A DNA stretch of 64,000 nucleotides from Chryseobacterium gotjawalense (GCF_030012525.1 NZ_CP124855.1:1922001-1986000), one strand, 5' to 3'; positions 31,556 through 41,598 are shown, counted from the first letter of the stretch. Notes: generated by a model from the sequence alone, not told the origin. Made by a program: numbers and translations.

Positions 31556-34093
31556 TTATAATGACTGGTTCATCAGGAAGTGTGTTTTCCAACCTGAAGG
31601 CTCAGTTCCCATAAGAGTTTTATCAAATCCGTACGCGAAATCAAATCCGATCAATCCGAAAGCTCCCATATAAACTCTAATACCTACACCGGCAGAACGC
31701 TTCAACTGGAAAGGATTATAACTTCCGAACGAGTTATACGCATTTCCTCCTTCTAAGAAAGAAAGTGCATAAATCTTCGCGGTTTGATTCATTGATATCG
31801 GGTAACGCAATTCCAAAGCAAATCTGTTATAAATGGTTGCTCCACCGTAAGGCGTAACATCATCGATGGTTCCTCCTGTGGAAGAAGCATTTTCATATCC
31901 ACGAAGCGGCACCAATTCTCTTCCGTCATATCTTCCTCCGAAAAGTCCGGTTCCTCCGACGTAGAATCTCTCAAATGGCGGCGCTCCCAGTTCTTTATTA
32001 TATCCGTTTAAGAATCCCATTTCAGCGGTACTTCTTAACACCATTTTCCCTACAACGGTATTATAAATATCGGCTTTCATTTTAACTTTATAAAACTCTA
32101 ACCATTTATACTTGTCAATCGCTGCCATACTTGAATAATCTTTATTGCTAAAGAGTGAATATGGCGGCGTAAATTTCACAGATGCTTCAATATTCGACCC
32201 TTGAGTCGGGAATATTGGATCTAAACCAGCAGAGTTTCTGCTTAATCCAATATTCAAACTAAAATTCTTCGCAGATCCGTAATATTCGGTCGTATTCCCG
32301 AACTGAAAAGGATAGTTTTGGAAATCATAACTCTGATACTGAATCCCAGTGTACAAAGAGAAATAATCATCCGGCCATCTTAACAGTCTGTTTAAACCGG
32401 CACTTGCCGAGAAAATATTTAATTTTTGGGTCGCTCCAAACTGATCTGAATAACGGACTAAAGACTGATTAACTCCGACTGATAACGCAGTAGGTTTTGT
32501 TCCAAATAACCATGGTTCGGTAAATGAAATTCCATAATTCTGGAAGAACTGCCCTGCCTGCGCCTGAATAGATAAAGTTTGTCCGTCTCCCTGTGGAACA
32601 GGTTTGAAATCTTTAAATTTCAAAAAGTTTTTCAGTGAGAAGTTATTAAAAGTAAGTCCTAAAGTTCCGATAAATGAACCTCCACCATACCCGGCCTGCA
32701 GCTGAACCTGCGATGAACCTTTTTCCACTAAAGTCCAGTGTACATCTACCGTATTATCCTGTGGGTTTGGTGTAATTTGCTGACCCACTTGCTGTGGATC
32801 AAAAAACTGCATTCCTGCCAAGTCAAAATAAGTTCTTTTTATATCGCTTTTAGCAAATAAACTTCCCGGTTTGGTTCTTAATGAACGAAGAATTACGTGG
32901 TCATGTGTTGTGGTATTTCCACTCCAGGTGACACGGTTCCAGGTTGCTTTTTCACCTTCATTAATTCTAATTTCAAGGTTAATGGAATCTCCTTTTACAG
33001 ATTTTTCAATTGGGGTTACATTAGAGAACAGATAGCCATTATTCATGTAAATGGACTTGATGTCAGAATCATCTTCTTTACCACCGTCTTCGCCAACTTT
33101 TTTGTTGAACCCAACAGCGTCATAAATATCGCCTGTTTTGTAACCCAATATTTTTTGTAAATAATCGGTAGAGAATGCGGTATTTCCTAAGAAATTAACA
33201 TCTCCGATATAGTATTTTTTACCTTCGGCAAGTTTTACGTTAATTTCAAACTGATCTTTTTGATTTCTCCACACGGAATCAGAAACGATTTGTGCATCTC
33301 GGAAACCTAAAGATCGGTAATAGTTGATCAAGTTACCTTTATCATCTTCATATTTTTCCTGGATGAATTTAGAAGGTTTTAGAATTCCTTTGATACTCAA
33401 ACTTTTTTGTTTGGTATCTTTAAATCCGTTCTTGCGAAGTTTATTATCAGAAACGCTTTCGTTGCCTTCAAATTCGATATGGCTGATTTTAATTTTTCTG
33501 CCTTTATCAACAGTGATTGTCCAATCTACCAAATTAGGATCGCCTGCGTTTACCTGGTCTTGGATCGTCACTTTAGCATCGGCAAACCCTTTTTTAATAT
33601 ACTCTTGCGGGATATTGGTTTTAAGCGTTGACACTAAATTCTGAGTGATTTTTGTTCCCGGCTTCAGGTTATTGTCTTTCGCCAGTTTTTCACTTTTCGA
33701 TTTTCCAATTCCTTTGCCTTTAAATTTAACTTCTCCCAGATCTTTTAAATCCTGAAGATTAAAACGCAAAACGACCTGGTCACCTTCGATGCTTTCGACA
33801 TATACTTCGACTTCCGAAAAAGACTGAGTTTCCCAAAGTTTTTTAATCGCGTTGCTGATTTTTTGACCAGGAATTTCTACGCTCTCGTTTTTATTAAGAC
33901 CTGTAAATCTTAAAATCTGAGCGGGCGTATATTTTTTTACACCATCTACGACAATGTCTTTCAGGATATAAGTTCCGGCTTCGTCTTGAGCGTGAACAGG
34001 ATTGTTTTCCTGGGTGGGTTGCTGGGGCGTAATCTGTCCATAAAAATGGGCTGATGCCACAAACATGATGATGGGTAAGAATTTAAACTTCAT
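31556..34093 (-). CDS. bamA: Outer-membrane protein assembly factor BamA
   Basis: 845 residues. Signal peptide 1-20 (HFYGQ) is followed by five POTRA domains (about 40-450) and a C-terminal 16-strand barrel with the conserved loop motif in VPLRGYENAS. It is the core of the BAM complex inserting beta-barrel proteins in the outer membrane. The last residue is Leu (MNQSL) rather than the usual aromatic. Genomic order uppS-bamA-skp-skp supports the assignment. Confidence 0.96.
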   Translation of the reverse strand: MKFKFLPIIMFVASAHFYGQITPQQPTQENNPVHAQDEAGTYILKDIVVDGVKKYTPAQILRFTGLNKNESVEIPGQKISNAIKKLWETQSFSEVEVYVESIEGDQVVLRFNLQDLKDLGEVKFKGKGIGKSKSEKLAKDNNLKPGTKITQNLVSTLKTNIPQEYIKKGFADAKVTIQDQVNAGDPNLVDWTITVDKGRKIKISHIEFEGNESVSDNKLRKNGFKDTKQKSLSIKGILKPSKFIQEKYEDDKGNLINYYRSLGFRDAQIVSDSVWRNQKDQFEINVKLAEGKKYYIGDVNFLGNTAFSTDYLQKILGYKTGDIYDAVGFNKKVGEDGGKEDDSDIKSIYMNNGYLFSNVTPIEKSVKGDSINLEIRINEGEKATWNRVTWSGNTTTHDHVILRSLRTKPGSLFAKSDIKRTYFDLAGMQFFDPQQVGQQITPNPQDNTVDVHWTLVEKGSSQVQLQAGYGGGSFIGTLGLTFNNFSLKNFLKFKDFKPVPQGDGQTLSIQAQAGQFFQNYGISFTEPWLFGTKPTALSVGVNQSLVRYSDQFGATQKLNIFSASAGLNRLLRWPDDYFSLYTGIQYQSYDFQNYPFQFGNTTEYYGSAKNFSLNIGLSRNSAGLDPIFPTQGSNIEASVKFTPPYSLFSNKDYSSMAAIDKYKWLEFYKVKMKADIYNTVVGKMVLRSTAEMGFLNGYNKELGAPPFERFYVGGTGLFGGRYDGRELVPLRGYENASSTGGTIDDVTPYGGATIYNRFALELRYPISMNQTAKIYALSFLEGGNAYNSFGSYNPFQLKRSAGVGIRVYMGAFGLIGFDFAYGFDKTLMGTEPSGWKTHFLMNQSL

Positions 34094-34121
34094 TTTTTAT
34101 CTTGCTAACTATTTCTTATTT

Positions 34122-34874
34122 CTATATTTGTTCGTCAAGCTGCTCGCTTGTTTTACCGAATCGTCTTTCTTTGTTCTGATAATCATAAATGCATTTGAAG
34201 AAATCTTCTTTACCGAAATCCGGCCAAAGAATATCTAAAAACTGCAGTTCTGCATAAGCTATTTGCCAGAGCAGAAAGTTACTGATTCTCACTTCGCCAC
34301 TGGTTCTGATTAATAAATCAACTGGCGGCAAATCTTTGGTATATAAATGATTTTCAAAAACTTCTTCGGTGATATCTTCCGCATTTAGCTGACCACTTTT
34401 CACCTCGGCACTTATCTGCTTTACGGCATTCAAAATCTCCTTCTGTGAACCATAGCTTAAAGCCAAAATAAGATTTCCCCGATCATTATTTTTGGTGATT
34501 TCTACCAGTTGCATTAATTGCTCCTGAACCAATGGCGGCAGTTTTTTAATATCGCCAATGATGTGCATTCGCAGACCTTTGCTAAATATATCTTCTGCTT
34601 CCAAAAGCAGCGTTTCAGAGATCAAACTCATCAGCGTGCTCACCTCATCCTGAGGCCTGTTCCAATTCTCAGAAGAAAAGGTGTAGAGTGTAAGGTAAGG
34701 AATATTAATTTCGTTACACGCATTCACTGCATTTCTCACTGCCTGGATCGCGTGCTTGTGCCCGAAGGTTCTTTCCTTCCCGCGGGATTTTGCCCATCTG
34801 CCGTTCCCATCCATAATGATGGCAACATGTTTTGGGAGATGATCCGGATTTAATTTTTCTTTTATCGACTGCAT
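34122..34874 (-). CDS. uppS: Isoprenyl transferase (undecaprenyl diphosphate synthase)
   Basis: 250 residues, cis-prenyltransferase. The catalytic segment HVAIIMDGNGRWAKSRG (Asp22) and FGHKHAIQAVR are intact. SSENWNRP and the C-terminal LIRTSGEVRISNFLLWQIAYAELQF complete the signature. It makes the C55 lipid carrier used for peptidoglycan and for the exopolysaccharide operon nearby. It is 3 bases from the DUF6089 gene and 28 bases before bamA. Confidence 0.96.
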   Translation of the reverse strand: MQSIKEKLNPDHLPKHVAIIMDGNGRWAKSRGKERTFGHKHAIQAVRNAVNACNEINIPYLTLYTFSSENWNRPQDEVSTLMSLISETLLLEAEDIFSKGLRMHIIGDIKKLPPLVQEQLMQLVEITKNNDRGNLILALSYGSQKEILNAVKQISAEVKSGQLNAEDITEEVFENHLYTKDLPPVDLLIRTSGEVRISNFLLWQIAYAELQFLDILWPDFGKEDFFKCIYDYQNKERRFGKTSEQLDEQI

Positions 34875-34877
34875 TTT

Positions 34878-35774
34878 TTAATCACAATAACATGGTGGTC
34901 TACCGAATGAATAACTTAAACCTATTGAAACGGAGTTCACCCAATCTTTAGAATTAATATTTCCTATTTGTCTGGCTTTAAGAATTTCAGCTACTCTGGC
35001 TTCTGCAATTTCCCTATAAGGAGCTTCCTGCAAAAGAGACTTGCTACTACTTCCTGCTGCTAAAATATCTTTATTATAAGTTACTTTTACACTTTTTTCA
35101 TCAATCACACTATAATCAACAGCGTCTGAAAATGTAGGCCTAAACATGAACTCACCAAATAAAGCCCAGTTATAATTAAATTTATATTTCAAGCCCACTC
35201 CAAAAGGAATAGCCATGGTTAATTTCTTTCCTGAACTGTAAGTTGTATTGGTTACAAAATCATTAGGATTATTTGGATCCGGTGCCTTGGCCGCTCCAGA
35301 CGTTCTGTTAAAATCATTTTCTACAATCAGTTGTGGGGTATTGGCAAGCATGGCTCCCAGACCTCCGAAAATGTACGGACTTAATAAACTCTTCTGCTCA
35401 TCATTTACCGGAAAAAAATTATACTCGAAAACCAGGTCTGCCTCTACAATTGAATTGGTTCCCCACAGCTTTCTGTTTCGCCGGTATTGTTCCTTTGCTA
35501 GAGCATCAATAAACTGAATATGACTGTAGCCTAAATTTAACCTTACCGTTTGATAAGGATTAAAATTCATCCGGTAAAGTATACCTCCATAGAAGGGAAT
35601 CCCGTAATCGGCAATATTACTAAATACAGGTTTCTGTAAAATATAATTGGTCCGCCCGATATCCCCAACCAAATTACTCATCCCCAGTTGCACTCCTACT
35701 TCATGACGCTGACCTTTGTAGCCAACTGAAATAAAAAACAATGCGATGAGCGTGTAGATCACTTTTTTCTGCAT
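34878..35774 (-). CDS. DUF6089 family outer-membrane beta-barrel protein
   Basis: 298 residues from the ATG at 35774. That start begins a signal peptide (MQKKVIYTLIALFFISVGYKGQ) and leaves a leader of about 30 bases after the -7 motif at 35810. An ATG at 35798 is possible but adds eight polar residues in front of the signal. The mature part has the alternating strands of a small outer-membrane barrel (HEVGVQLGMSNLVGDIG, RLNLGYSHIQF, GLKYKFNYNWALFGEF, SIGLSYSFG). I recognise DUF6089, which leads the uppS-bamA operon in many flavobacteria. Its function is unknown. Confidence 0.82.
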   Translation of the reverse strand: MQKKVIYTLIALFFISVGYKGQRHEVGVQLGMSNLVGDIGRTNYILQKPVFSNIADYGIPFYGGILYRMNFNPYQTVRLNLGYSHIQFIDALAKEQYRRNRKLWGTNSIVEADLVFEYNFFPVNDEQKSLLSPYIFGGLGAMLANTPQLIVENDFNRTSGAAKAPDPNNPNDFVTNTTYSSGKKLTMAIPFGVGLKYKFNYNWALFGEFMFRPTFSDAVDYSVIDEKSVKVTYNKDILAAGSSSKSLLQEAPYREIAEARVAEILKARQIGNINSKDWVNSVSIGLSYSFGRPPCYCD

Positions 35775-35809
35775 GAATGACTGTACATCAATTTTCATAA
35801 ATAATTTTG

Positions 35810-35817
35810 CAAATATA
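35810..35817 (-). promoter_or_regulatory. -7 promoter element TATATTTG for DUF6089-uppS-bamA operon
   Basis: Exact TAnnTTTG match on the minus strand, 35 bases before the preferred start at 35774. Confidence 0.6.
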
Positions 35818-35953
35818 AAACATTTTTACCGTAAGGAAATTCTTAATTTTTAGTTAAATAACCTCAAAAAAGCATAATTTCTTTATTTGAAAACGATGGA
35901 TTTTAGTTTTTATGATTTTACAACTCAATAACCCTCTAAACAGAAAGGTTTAT

Positions 35954-38440
35954 TTATTTAGTTTTTCCTATTATCTTATTAATTTTATTTCTAATTCTGA
36001 TCAGGGTTGGCTCCTCATAATGAGCATCTTCTTCGAAGTAACCATAGCCATAACCGTAGCCGTAACCATAGCCGTAACCGTAAGTATTGTCCGCCTGATA
36101 ATCGTTGTAAACCAAACCAAGGTTCTGTACTTCATGGTGATGATACTTTTCTGTAATCATTTTCACCATGTGCTTTTCCGTATATTCGTGTCTTACAACA
36201 TAAATACTGGCATCTGCGAGCTGCATCAGTTCAAAAGAATCTGCAACCAAGCCTACCGGTGGCGAATCGATAACAATAAAATCATAGTGATTTCTTAATT
36301 CTTTTATAAATTCAATATTGCGCTTACTCATTAAAAGTTCGGACGGATTTGGCGGAATCGGGCCCGAGGTCGCCACATCAAGATCCGGGATAGAAGTTTT
36401 GTTAATGATTTTATCCATTTCCACTTCGCCAGTTAAGTAGTTAGAGATTCCGTAGTGGTTATTAATTTTAAAATCGCCAAAAATTTTAGGCTTTCTTAGA
36501 TCCATGCCCAAAAGAATTGTTTTCTTGCCACTTAAAGCCATTACAGAAGCAATATTAATCGAAACATACGTTTTTCCTTCGCCGCCGATTGATGAGGTTA
36601 CCAGAATAACTTTGGACTGATTATCTTCTTTGTGTAAAAATCTAAGATTCGCTCTGATTCCCCGGAACGCTTCGGAAATGGAAGACCGGGGCTGTTCTAA
36701 AACGGTCAGATTATTATCATGATTGCTTCTCCCAATAACACCTAAAAGCGGGATTTTTGTCGCCTGCAATAATTCTTTGATATTTCTTATTCTGCTGTCC
36801 AGCAGTTGTCCGAGACCCAAAATAAGCAAAGGCAAAACCAGCAGTCCGCCGATAATGGTGTAGGTGGTTTTGGCAATATCCGGTGCGATAGGTCCTTGTC
36901 CCAGATTTTTAGCAGGATCGATCACATTGATATCGGATTTATTGGTAGCAACTCTGATCTGCGTCTCATTTTGCTTGTTAAGCAGCGTGTTATAAGTCGC
37001 TTCAATCATGTTATATCCTCTTTCGGCATCCATGTACCTGCGTTCTTTTTCGGGGTACGAGACCAGATCAATATTTGCTCTGGCGATTTCACGGTCTATT
37101 TTCGAAATTTCATTAAGATAGGTATTATAATAGTTTCGGAGCGACCCGTTGGAATTTGTTTTCGCTTCATTAATCAATCGGTTAATTTCCCGCATCGGCT
37201 CCGAATTTGGTGTATAGATCAAGGCAAGTTCCCGCCGCTTTGTATATAAGGCTTTCAGTTCTGAAACCGTTGCGTTGAAAACACCATCTTCTACTCCGGC
37301 AGTATTGGTACTGATCATCCGATCCAAATTCTGCGATTCCAAAGAATTTTTAATACTGTTTAAAGAATGGATCCTTGTGAGGAAATCCGCTTTCCTGGCA
37401 TCAAGATTTTTTATATTTTCTAATGATTTCTCGTCCCGATCCTTGATGTTATACAACCCTTCTGAAACTTTCATGTGGTTTAAAACCGTCGCGCTGGAAT
37501 CTAATTTTTTACGGATATTGCCGAGGTTATCCAGCAGATACTTTTCGGTATTTTTATCGACGACATTTCTGTCGATTAATCTTTTTTTCTGAAGTTCATC
37601 AACCGATGTATTGAGAAAATTAACCGTACCATTCAGGTTAAATCCTTTTTTACCGATGATCATGATGGTATTGATTTCTTTATCGAAGTCAACGGTAATG
37701 GTGCTCACCAAATTATTAACCGCACTATTAACCGTGGTCAGCGATACGATAATATTGTCGAATACAATTTCGCTTGGATGTGGGTTTTTCACCAATTTGA
37801 ATTTAAGATTCGGCGACGTGTACCACTGATTCAGCGCGATGATTTTATTTGCCGGTCTTTGGTATTTCGGTATGGTTTTGAAACCCTCTGTTTCGTAGGA
37901 ATACACCGAATTCGATTCGCCTTCCTTTGGCAATTCAATTTCAAACTGATCTCTTCCTTTAGGAATAATTGTTATGGGATAATTTACCTGTTGGGGATAT
38001 GATTTATCAATCTCAAAGAAAACCGGTGAATCATATTTATCAAGGTAGGTTTGTTTGATGAGCCCTTTTGTTGTGTAATTAGCGTACAAGTCAAGTTGTT
38101 TTACCAAATACTCATTGTGTGATCTGGAAAGCAACATCTTTTTCAGATATACTCCATCCTGATTACCGGTTTGTCCCCAGATGAAATTAATCGACTGATT
38201 GGGAGTGAAATAACTTGCTGAATTATTGGAGATACTTAAAGACAGATTTGAGGCATAAACCCGCTGTGCGTAATACTTGCTGTATACCACCGAAATCCCA
38301 TATCCTAAAGCAGCCATCAGAAAAAACCAGTACCAGTTTCTCAGTACTTTTCGGATAAAATGTTCGATATCAAAAATTGCAAATGACCCGATTTTATCAT
38401 GGACTGCAGTCTCACCTGTATTTTCTTTTCCGGGAATCAT
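35954..38440 (-). CDS. Wzc-like polysaccharide co-polymerase / tyrosine autokinase
   Basis: 828 residues. A cytoplasmic N terminus and a first membrane helix (~30-50) precede the Wzz periplasmic domain with coiled coils (about 60-500). A second helix follows (~515), then a BY-kinase domain with Walker A GGEGKT (619-624), A' LLGMDLRKP (~643) and Walker B VIDSP (723-727). The tail has Tyr-Gly alternation, eight Tyr at 787-801, plus other Tyr residues nearby. The family controls chain length and export by autophosphorylating its tyrosine cluster. It starts one base after the Wza-like gene and ends the operon. Confidence 0.93.
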   Translation of the reverse strand: MIPGKENTGETAVHDKIGSFAIFDIEHFIRKVLRNWYWFFLMAALGYGISVVYSKYYAQRVYASNLSLSISNNSASYFTPNQSINFIWGQTGNQDGVYLKKMLLSRSHNEYLVKQLDLYANYTTKGLIKQTYLDKYDSPVFFEIDKSYPQQVNYPITIIPKGRDQFEIELPKEGESNSVYSYETEGFKTIPKYQRPANKIIALNQWYTSPNLKFKLVKNPHPSEIVFDNIIVSLTTVNSAVNNLVSTITVDFDKEINTIMIIGKKGFNLNGTVNFLNTSVDELQKKRLIDRNVVDKNTEKYLLDNLGNIRKKLDSSATVLNHMKVSEGLYNIKDRDEKSLENIKNLDARKADFLTRIHSLNSIKNSLESQNLDRMISTNTAGVEDGVFNATVSELKALYTKRRELALIYTPNSEPMREINRLINEAKTNSNGSLRNYYNTYLNEISKIDREIARANIDLVSYPEKERRYMDAERGYNMIEATYNTLLNKQNETQIRVATNKSDINVIDPAKNLGQGPIAPDIAKTTYTIIGGLLVLPLLILGLGQLLDSRIRNIKELLQATKIPLLGVIGRSNHDNNLTVLEQPRSSISEAFRGIRANLRFLHKEDNQSKVILVTSSIGGEGKTYVSINIASVMALSGKKTILLGMDLRKPKIFGDFKINNHYGISNYLTGEVEMDKIINKTSIPDLDVATSGPIPPNPSELLMSKRNIEFIKELRNHYDFIVIDSPPVGLVADSFELMQLADASIYVVRHEYTEKHMVKMITEKYHHHEVQNLGLVYNDYQADNTYGYGYGYGYGYGYGYFEEDAHYEEPTLIRIRNKINKIIGKTK
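36038..36082 (-). repeat. In-frame tandem repeat encoding (Tyr-Gly)n in the kinase tail
   Basis: Seven and a half 6-base units encode alternating Tyr and Gly. The third positions of the Gly and Tyr codons vary little, so the DNA is a true short tandem repeat that could change copy number without shifting the frame. Confidence 0.85.
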
Positions 38441-38441
38441 C

Positions 38442-39305
38442 TTAAAGTTTTGTAAAGATTAAGTAAATCGTGAGTGCGGTAGTAACCAGGGAAACCCCGG
38501 TAGTCAATGTCTGAATAGGATCTTTGCCAAATCCATTCAGGTTTTTAGACCGGGTATTCAGAAATATTTCATCACCATTCTGTACCCAATAGTAGGGAGA
38601 ATTCATTACATCTTCGCGGGTTAAATCTATTTTGGCTCTTTTAATTCCTTCCGGTAACTTTCTATGAATAACAACATTCGTTCGGTCAACGGTTCTGTTC
38701 AAACCTCCGTTAATTGCTAATGCTTCGGTGATTGTTAATGTATTTTTATGTGCTTTTTTCTCGCCGCCTACTCCTATGGTTTCTACATCTCCTAAAATAT
38801 AATACGTAATACCGTCAATATTAAGTCTCGCTTCAGATTTGCCTGCTACAAAATTCTCATTTACTTTATCCTGAATTTCTTTGGTCATCTCCTCCACTGT
38901 CCGTCCTTCTGCTTTGATGTAACCGATTCCGAAAATGTTAACGTCTCCATTAGAATCTACTTTCAGCCCGTTAAAATAGATGGTTGTATTACCACCCTGC
39001 CCAGATGCCTGATTAGAAATATTCATGCTTGCTGATCCTGCGATGCCAGCCTGCGCTCCGTTCGGCGGCGACGCATTCAGTGCCGAATAGAATTGTGCAG
39101 CATCACCTTGCGGCGTGGTAACAATATTGAGCGTTAAAATATCATTTTTGGTAATCCTGTAAACAGGAATATTATAGGGAACCAAACCTTCTTCATTAAT
39201 GACCAAACTTTCGTTAGGTTGCATATACCGTACATCTTTACTTGAAATGCACGAAAAAAGGAAAAAAGGCAGAAGCATCAATAAAGCTGTTTTAAGTATT
39301 TTCAT
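38442..39305 (-). CDS. Wza-like polysaccharide export lipoprotein
   Basis: 287 residues. Lipobox FFLFSC (Cys19) opens the protein. The Poly_export/SLBB region includes PYNIPVYRITKNDILTLNIVTTP and, later, YYILGDVETIGVGGEKKAHKNTLTITEALAINGGLN. A C-terminal hydrophobic helix (about 265-285) could span the outer membrane, as in Wza. It forms the exit channel for exopolysaccharide together with the Wzc-like protein encoded next. A Gly/Ala/Asn-rich stretch at ~80-110 is an insertion relative to the basic fold. Confidence 0.93.
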   Translation of the reverse strand: MKILKTALLMLLPFFLFSCISSKDVRYMQPNESLVINEEGLVPYNIPVYRITKNDILTLNIVTTPQGDAAQFYSALNASPPNGAQAGIAGSASMNISNQASGQGGNTTIYFNGLKVDSNGDVNIFGIGYIKAEGRTVEEMTKEIQDKVNENFVAGKSEARLNIDGITYYILGDVETIGVGGEKKAHKNTLTITEALAINGGLNRTVDRTNVVIHRKLPEGIKRAKIDLTREDVMNSPYYWVQNGDEIFLNTRSKNLNGFGKDPIQTLTTGVSLVTTALTIYLIFTKL

Positions 39306-39337
39306 CGTAGGTATGTAGTTTGCAAATTAACAAATAA

Positions 39338-40459
39338 TTAATGGTTTTTTTCTTTTGTATATAAAATGACATGCGGGATATATGCGCCTATAAACCCAAT
39401 GGTTAAGATCACAAGCAGTAAGACATTCACATTAATATGTCTTAAAAAATAAGCAACCATAACCACGAATAAATAATATACTAAAATGTAAAAAGAAGAC
39501 CGCCGGTGTGTTAAACCCAGCTTCAAAAGCGCGTGGTGAATATGGTTTTTATCCGCAATAAAAATAGACTGTTTTTTAAATAAACGGATAAAAATTACAT
39601 TCAAGGTATCAACAATCGGAAGAATTAAAATAGCTACCGTAACCGCAGGCGCACTTTGGAGGAAATATCTCGGTACATCCGGTAATTTCTTATCAATGAA
39701 AATATCGATAAAGCAAATTGCAGTAAAGGCCAATAAAAAGCCTAAAATCATCGAACCCGTATCCCCCATAAAAACCTTATTATTTCTGAAATCAGAAAGA
39801 TTATAATATAAAAAACCGAGCACCGAACCGATAATTACCGCAGACAACACCACTAACGGATAATTAAATTCCCCTAAGCGAAAATAGCTAATTCCAAATA
39901 AAGCACTGCAAATAATTGAATACCCGCCTGATAAACCATCAATACCATCAATTAAATTAAAGGCATTAATTAAAGATATAAAAGTGAAGATACTGAAAAT
40001 AACACTGAAAGTATAGCTCAGTTCGTAGATTCCGAATAAACCAAAAAAGCTTCTCACCCTTACATCAGAGCCAAGAACCATTAATGAAGTGACGACAACT
40101 TGTGCCAGCAGTTTCTTGTAAGCCCGCATTACCACGACGTCATCCATCACCCCGATATACAGCAAAATGACCAGCGACGCGAATAAAAATTTATAGAGTT
40201 CAAAAAGTTCAAATGCAAAAATAGAGGCACATACCGCCAAAGAATAAAAAATGGCGACTCCACCAAGATTGGGTATTTTCCGGAGATGAGAACTTCTGGC
40301 TCCCGGTTCATCCATCAGGTTTTTTCTTTTAGAAATCTTCACAATGGTAGGAATAGAGAAAAAGGTCAGCATAAAAGAAAACAGCAAGCCCAGCAGTAAC
40401 TTTGCATAAAACAGGGAAATTCCCAAATTCGCTAAACCATCTTTAATTATATCATTCAT
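39338..40459 (-). CDS. WecA/TagO-like polyprenyl-phosphate sugar-1-phosphate transferase
   Basis: 373 residues from the ATG at 40459; a TTG 12 bases upstream would overlap the previous gene. About ten membrane helices. Family motifs are KNLMDEPGARSSHLRKIPNLGG, the catalytic NAFNLIDGIDGLSGG and VFMGDTGSMILGF, plus the C-terminal loop ADKNHIHHALLKLG. Enzymes of this family load UDP-GlcNAc (or a similar sugar) on undecaprenyl phosphate, so this is the likely initiator of repeat-unit synthesis in this operon. Confidence 0.92.
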   Translation of the reverse strand: MNDIIKDGLANLGISLFYAKLLLGLLFSFMLTFFSIPTIVKISKRKNLMDEPGARSSHLRKIPNLGGVAIFYSLAVCASIFAFELFELYKFLFASLVILLYIGVMDDVVVMRAYKKLLAQVVVTSLMVLGSDVRVRSFFGLFGIYELSYTFSVIFSIFTFISLINAFNLIDGIDGLSGGYSIICSALFGISYFRLGEFNYPLVVLSAVIIGSVLGFLYYNLSDFRNNKVFMGDTGSMILGFLLAFTAICFIDIFIDKKLPDVPRYFLQSAPAVTVAILILPIVDTLNVIFIRLFKKQSIFIADKNHIHHALLKLGLTHRRSSFYILVYYLFVVMVAYFLRHINVNVLLLVILTIGFIGAYIPHVILYTKEKNH

Positions 40460-40464
40460 CGTAG

Positions 40465-41598
40465 TTACCAAAGTGCGTTCGTATATTTATCTGATGAGAA
40501 ACTTCCTTTGTCCCCGTTTCCTTTGCCAAAATAGAAAAACATGGCAACAAAGTAGGTCATAAATCCCAAATAAAGGATTTGCCGAGTTCTGCCTTTGGTC
40601 GCGTACACAAGGCTAGTCATGCAAAACATGGTCACAAAAAACATATAAGCTCCGGGAAGCCTCACCGCAAATATTTCATTTGATCTGAAAAAATAAAAAA
40701 GAGCCAGACCAAAGACCGCTAAGTTCCTCATGTATTCATACCACAAAACCTCCTGGCAGCCTTTCTTATCAAATTTAATTAAAATTCCGATAAATATTAA
40801 CTTGACAATATCATTCAAACCTGCTTCTACTTCAGTCCCGTAGTAGTGGTCATCTAAATAACCGGTATAAGCATTTGAAAGATCGTCTGGAGCGAGGAAA
40901 CTGAACAAACCTCCGCCCAATCGGTAGAGTTCTAAAGGGGAGGATAAAAGCGCAATGATTAATACCCAAAAAATTCTTTTGCTGTTCATCGGTATTTTTA
41001 CAATCCAGTAAGCCGGCAAAAACACAATCGATGTTTTATGGAAACCCAGTGCAATGTACATGCAGAGTAAAAAAAGAATCAGATTCCGTTCTTTGATAAA
41101 TTTGAAAGAGGCGACGCAGACAGCAATTCCTAATCCCTGTCGCATCTGTCCTGAATCTTCAAAAAACATGATGGGCATAAAGTAAAACAGTAAAGCTAAG
41201 GCGGGAAAAGCAACGTTCTCATAAATTGCAGAGAATTTTAAACTCACCGCGATAACCGCCATAATCAGTGTTACGACATAAAACGGCATTCCGAAATCGA
41301 AGACCAGTTTATTAATCAGGACAAAAATCCATTCTATTTCCTCGGAATTGGGGCGAAAAAGCGCCTTGTCTAAAACATCTCCATAAGAGGTATATATTGC
41401 AAAGCCCGAGAAAAGCATTTTGTATACCGGGTAATCCGCGCCGGCATTGAGCCGGAAACCTACAGCCACAACAATCAAGATTCCTGCGATCCAAACAAAA
41501 ATGCTCTGCTTCTTCTCTAACCTGAAAATCTCCCAATAACTCGCAACTGCAAGAAAGAGAAAAATGATCATAAAAATAGGATGTAGAATTGGCATCAA
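40465..41598 (-). CDS. EpsG-family polysaccharide polymerase (Wzy-like)
   Basis: 377 residues with about ten membrane helices. The segment GFRLNAGADYPVYKMLF near the N terminus and FFEDSGQMRQGLGIAVC followed by GFHKTSIVFLPAYWIV are typical of EpsG/Wzy-type polymerases, which join lipid-linked repeat units at the periplasmic face. It lies between a glycosyltransferase and the WecA-like gene. The alternative start three bases in cannot be excluded. Confidence 0.87.
   Translation of the reverse strand: MMPILHPIFMIIFLFLAVASYWEIFRLEKKQSIFVWIAGILIVVAVGFRLNAGADYPVYKMLFSGFAIYTSYGDVLDKALFRPNSEEIEWIFVLINKLVFDFGMPFYVVTLIMAVIAVSLKFSAIYENVAFPALALLFYFMPIMFFEDSGQMRQGLGIAVCVASFKFIKERNLILFLLCMYIALGFHKTSIVFLPAYWIVKIPMNSKRIFWVLIIALLSSPLELYRLGGGLFSFLAPDDLSNAYTGYLDDHYYGTEVEAGLNDIVKLIFIGILIKFDKKGCQEVLWYEYMRNLAVFGLALFYFFRSNEIFAVRLPGAYMFFVTMFCMTSLVYATKGRTRQILYLGFMTYFVAMFFYFGKGNGDKGSFSSDKYTNALW

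Noticed and set aside
36034-36090. Short tandem repeat considered as a CRISPR-like array
   Set aside because: Units are 6 bases without spacers and lie in frame inside a kinase gene.
35912-36298. 128-codon plus-strand frame opposite the end of the Wzc-like gene
   Set aside because: Its Val/Ala/Thr repeat is simply the antisense of the Tyr-Gly codon repeat; the Wzc frame explains the sequence.
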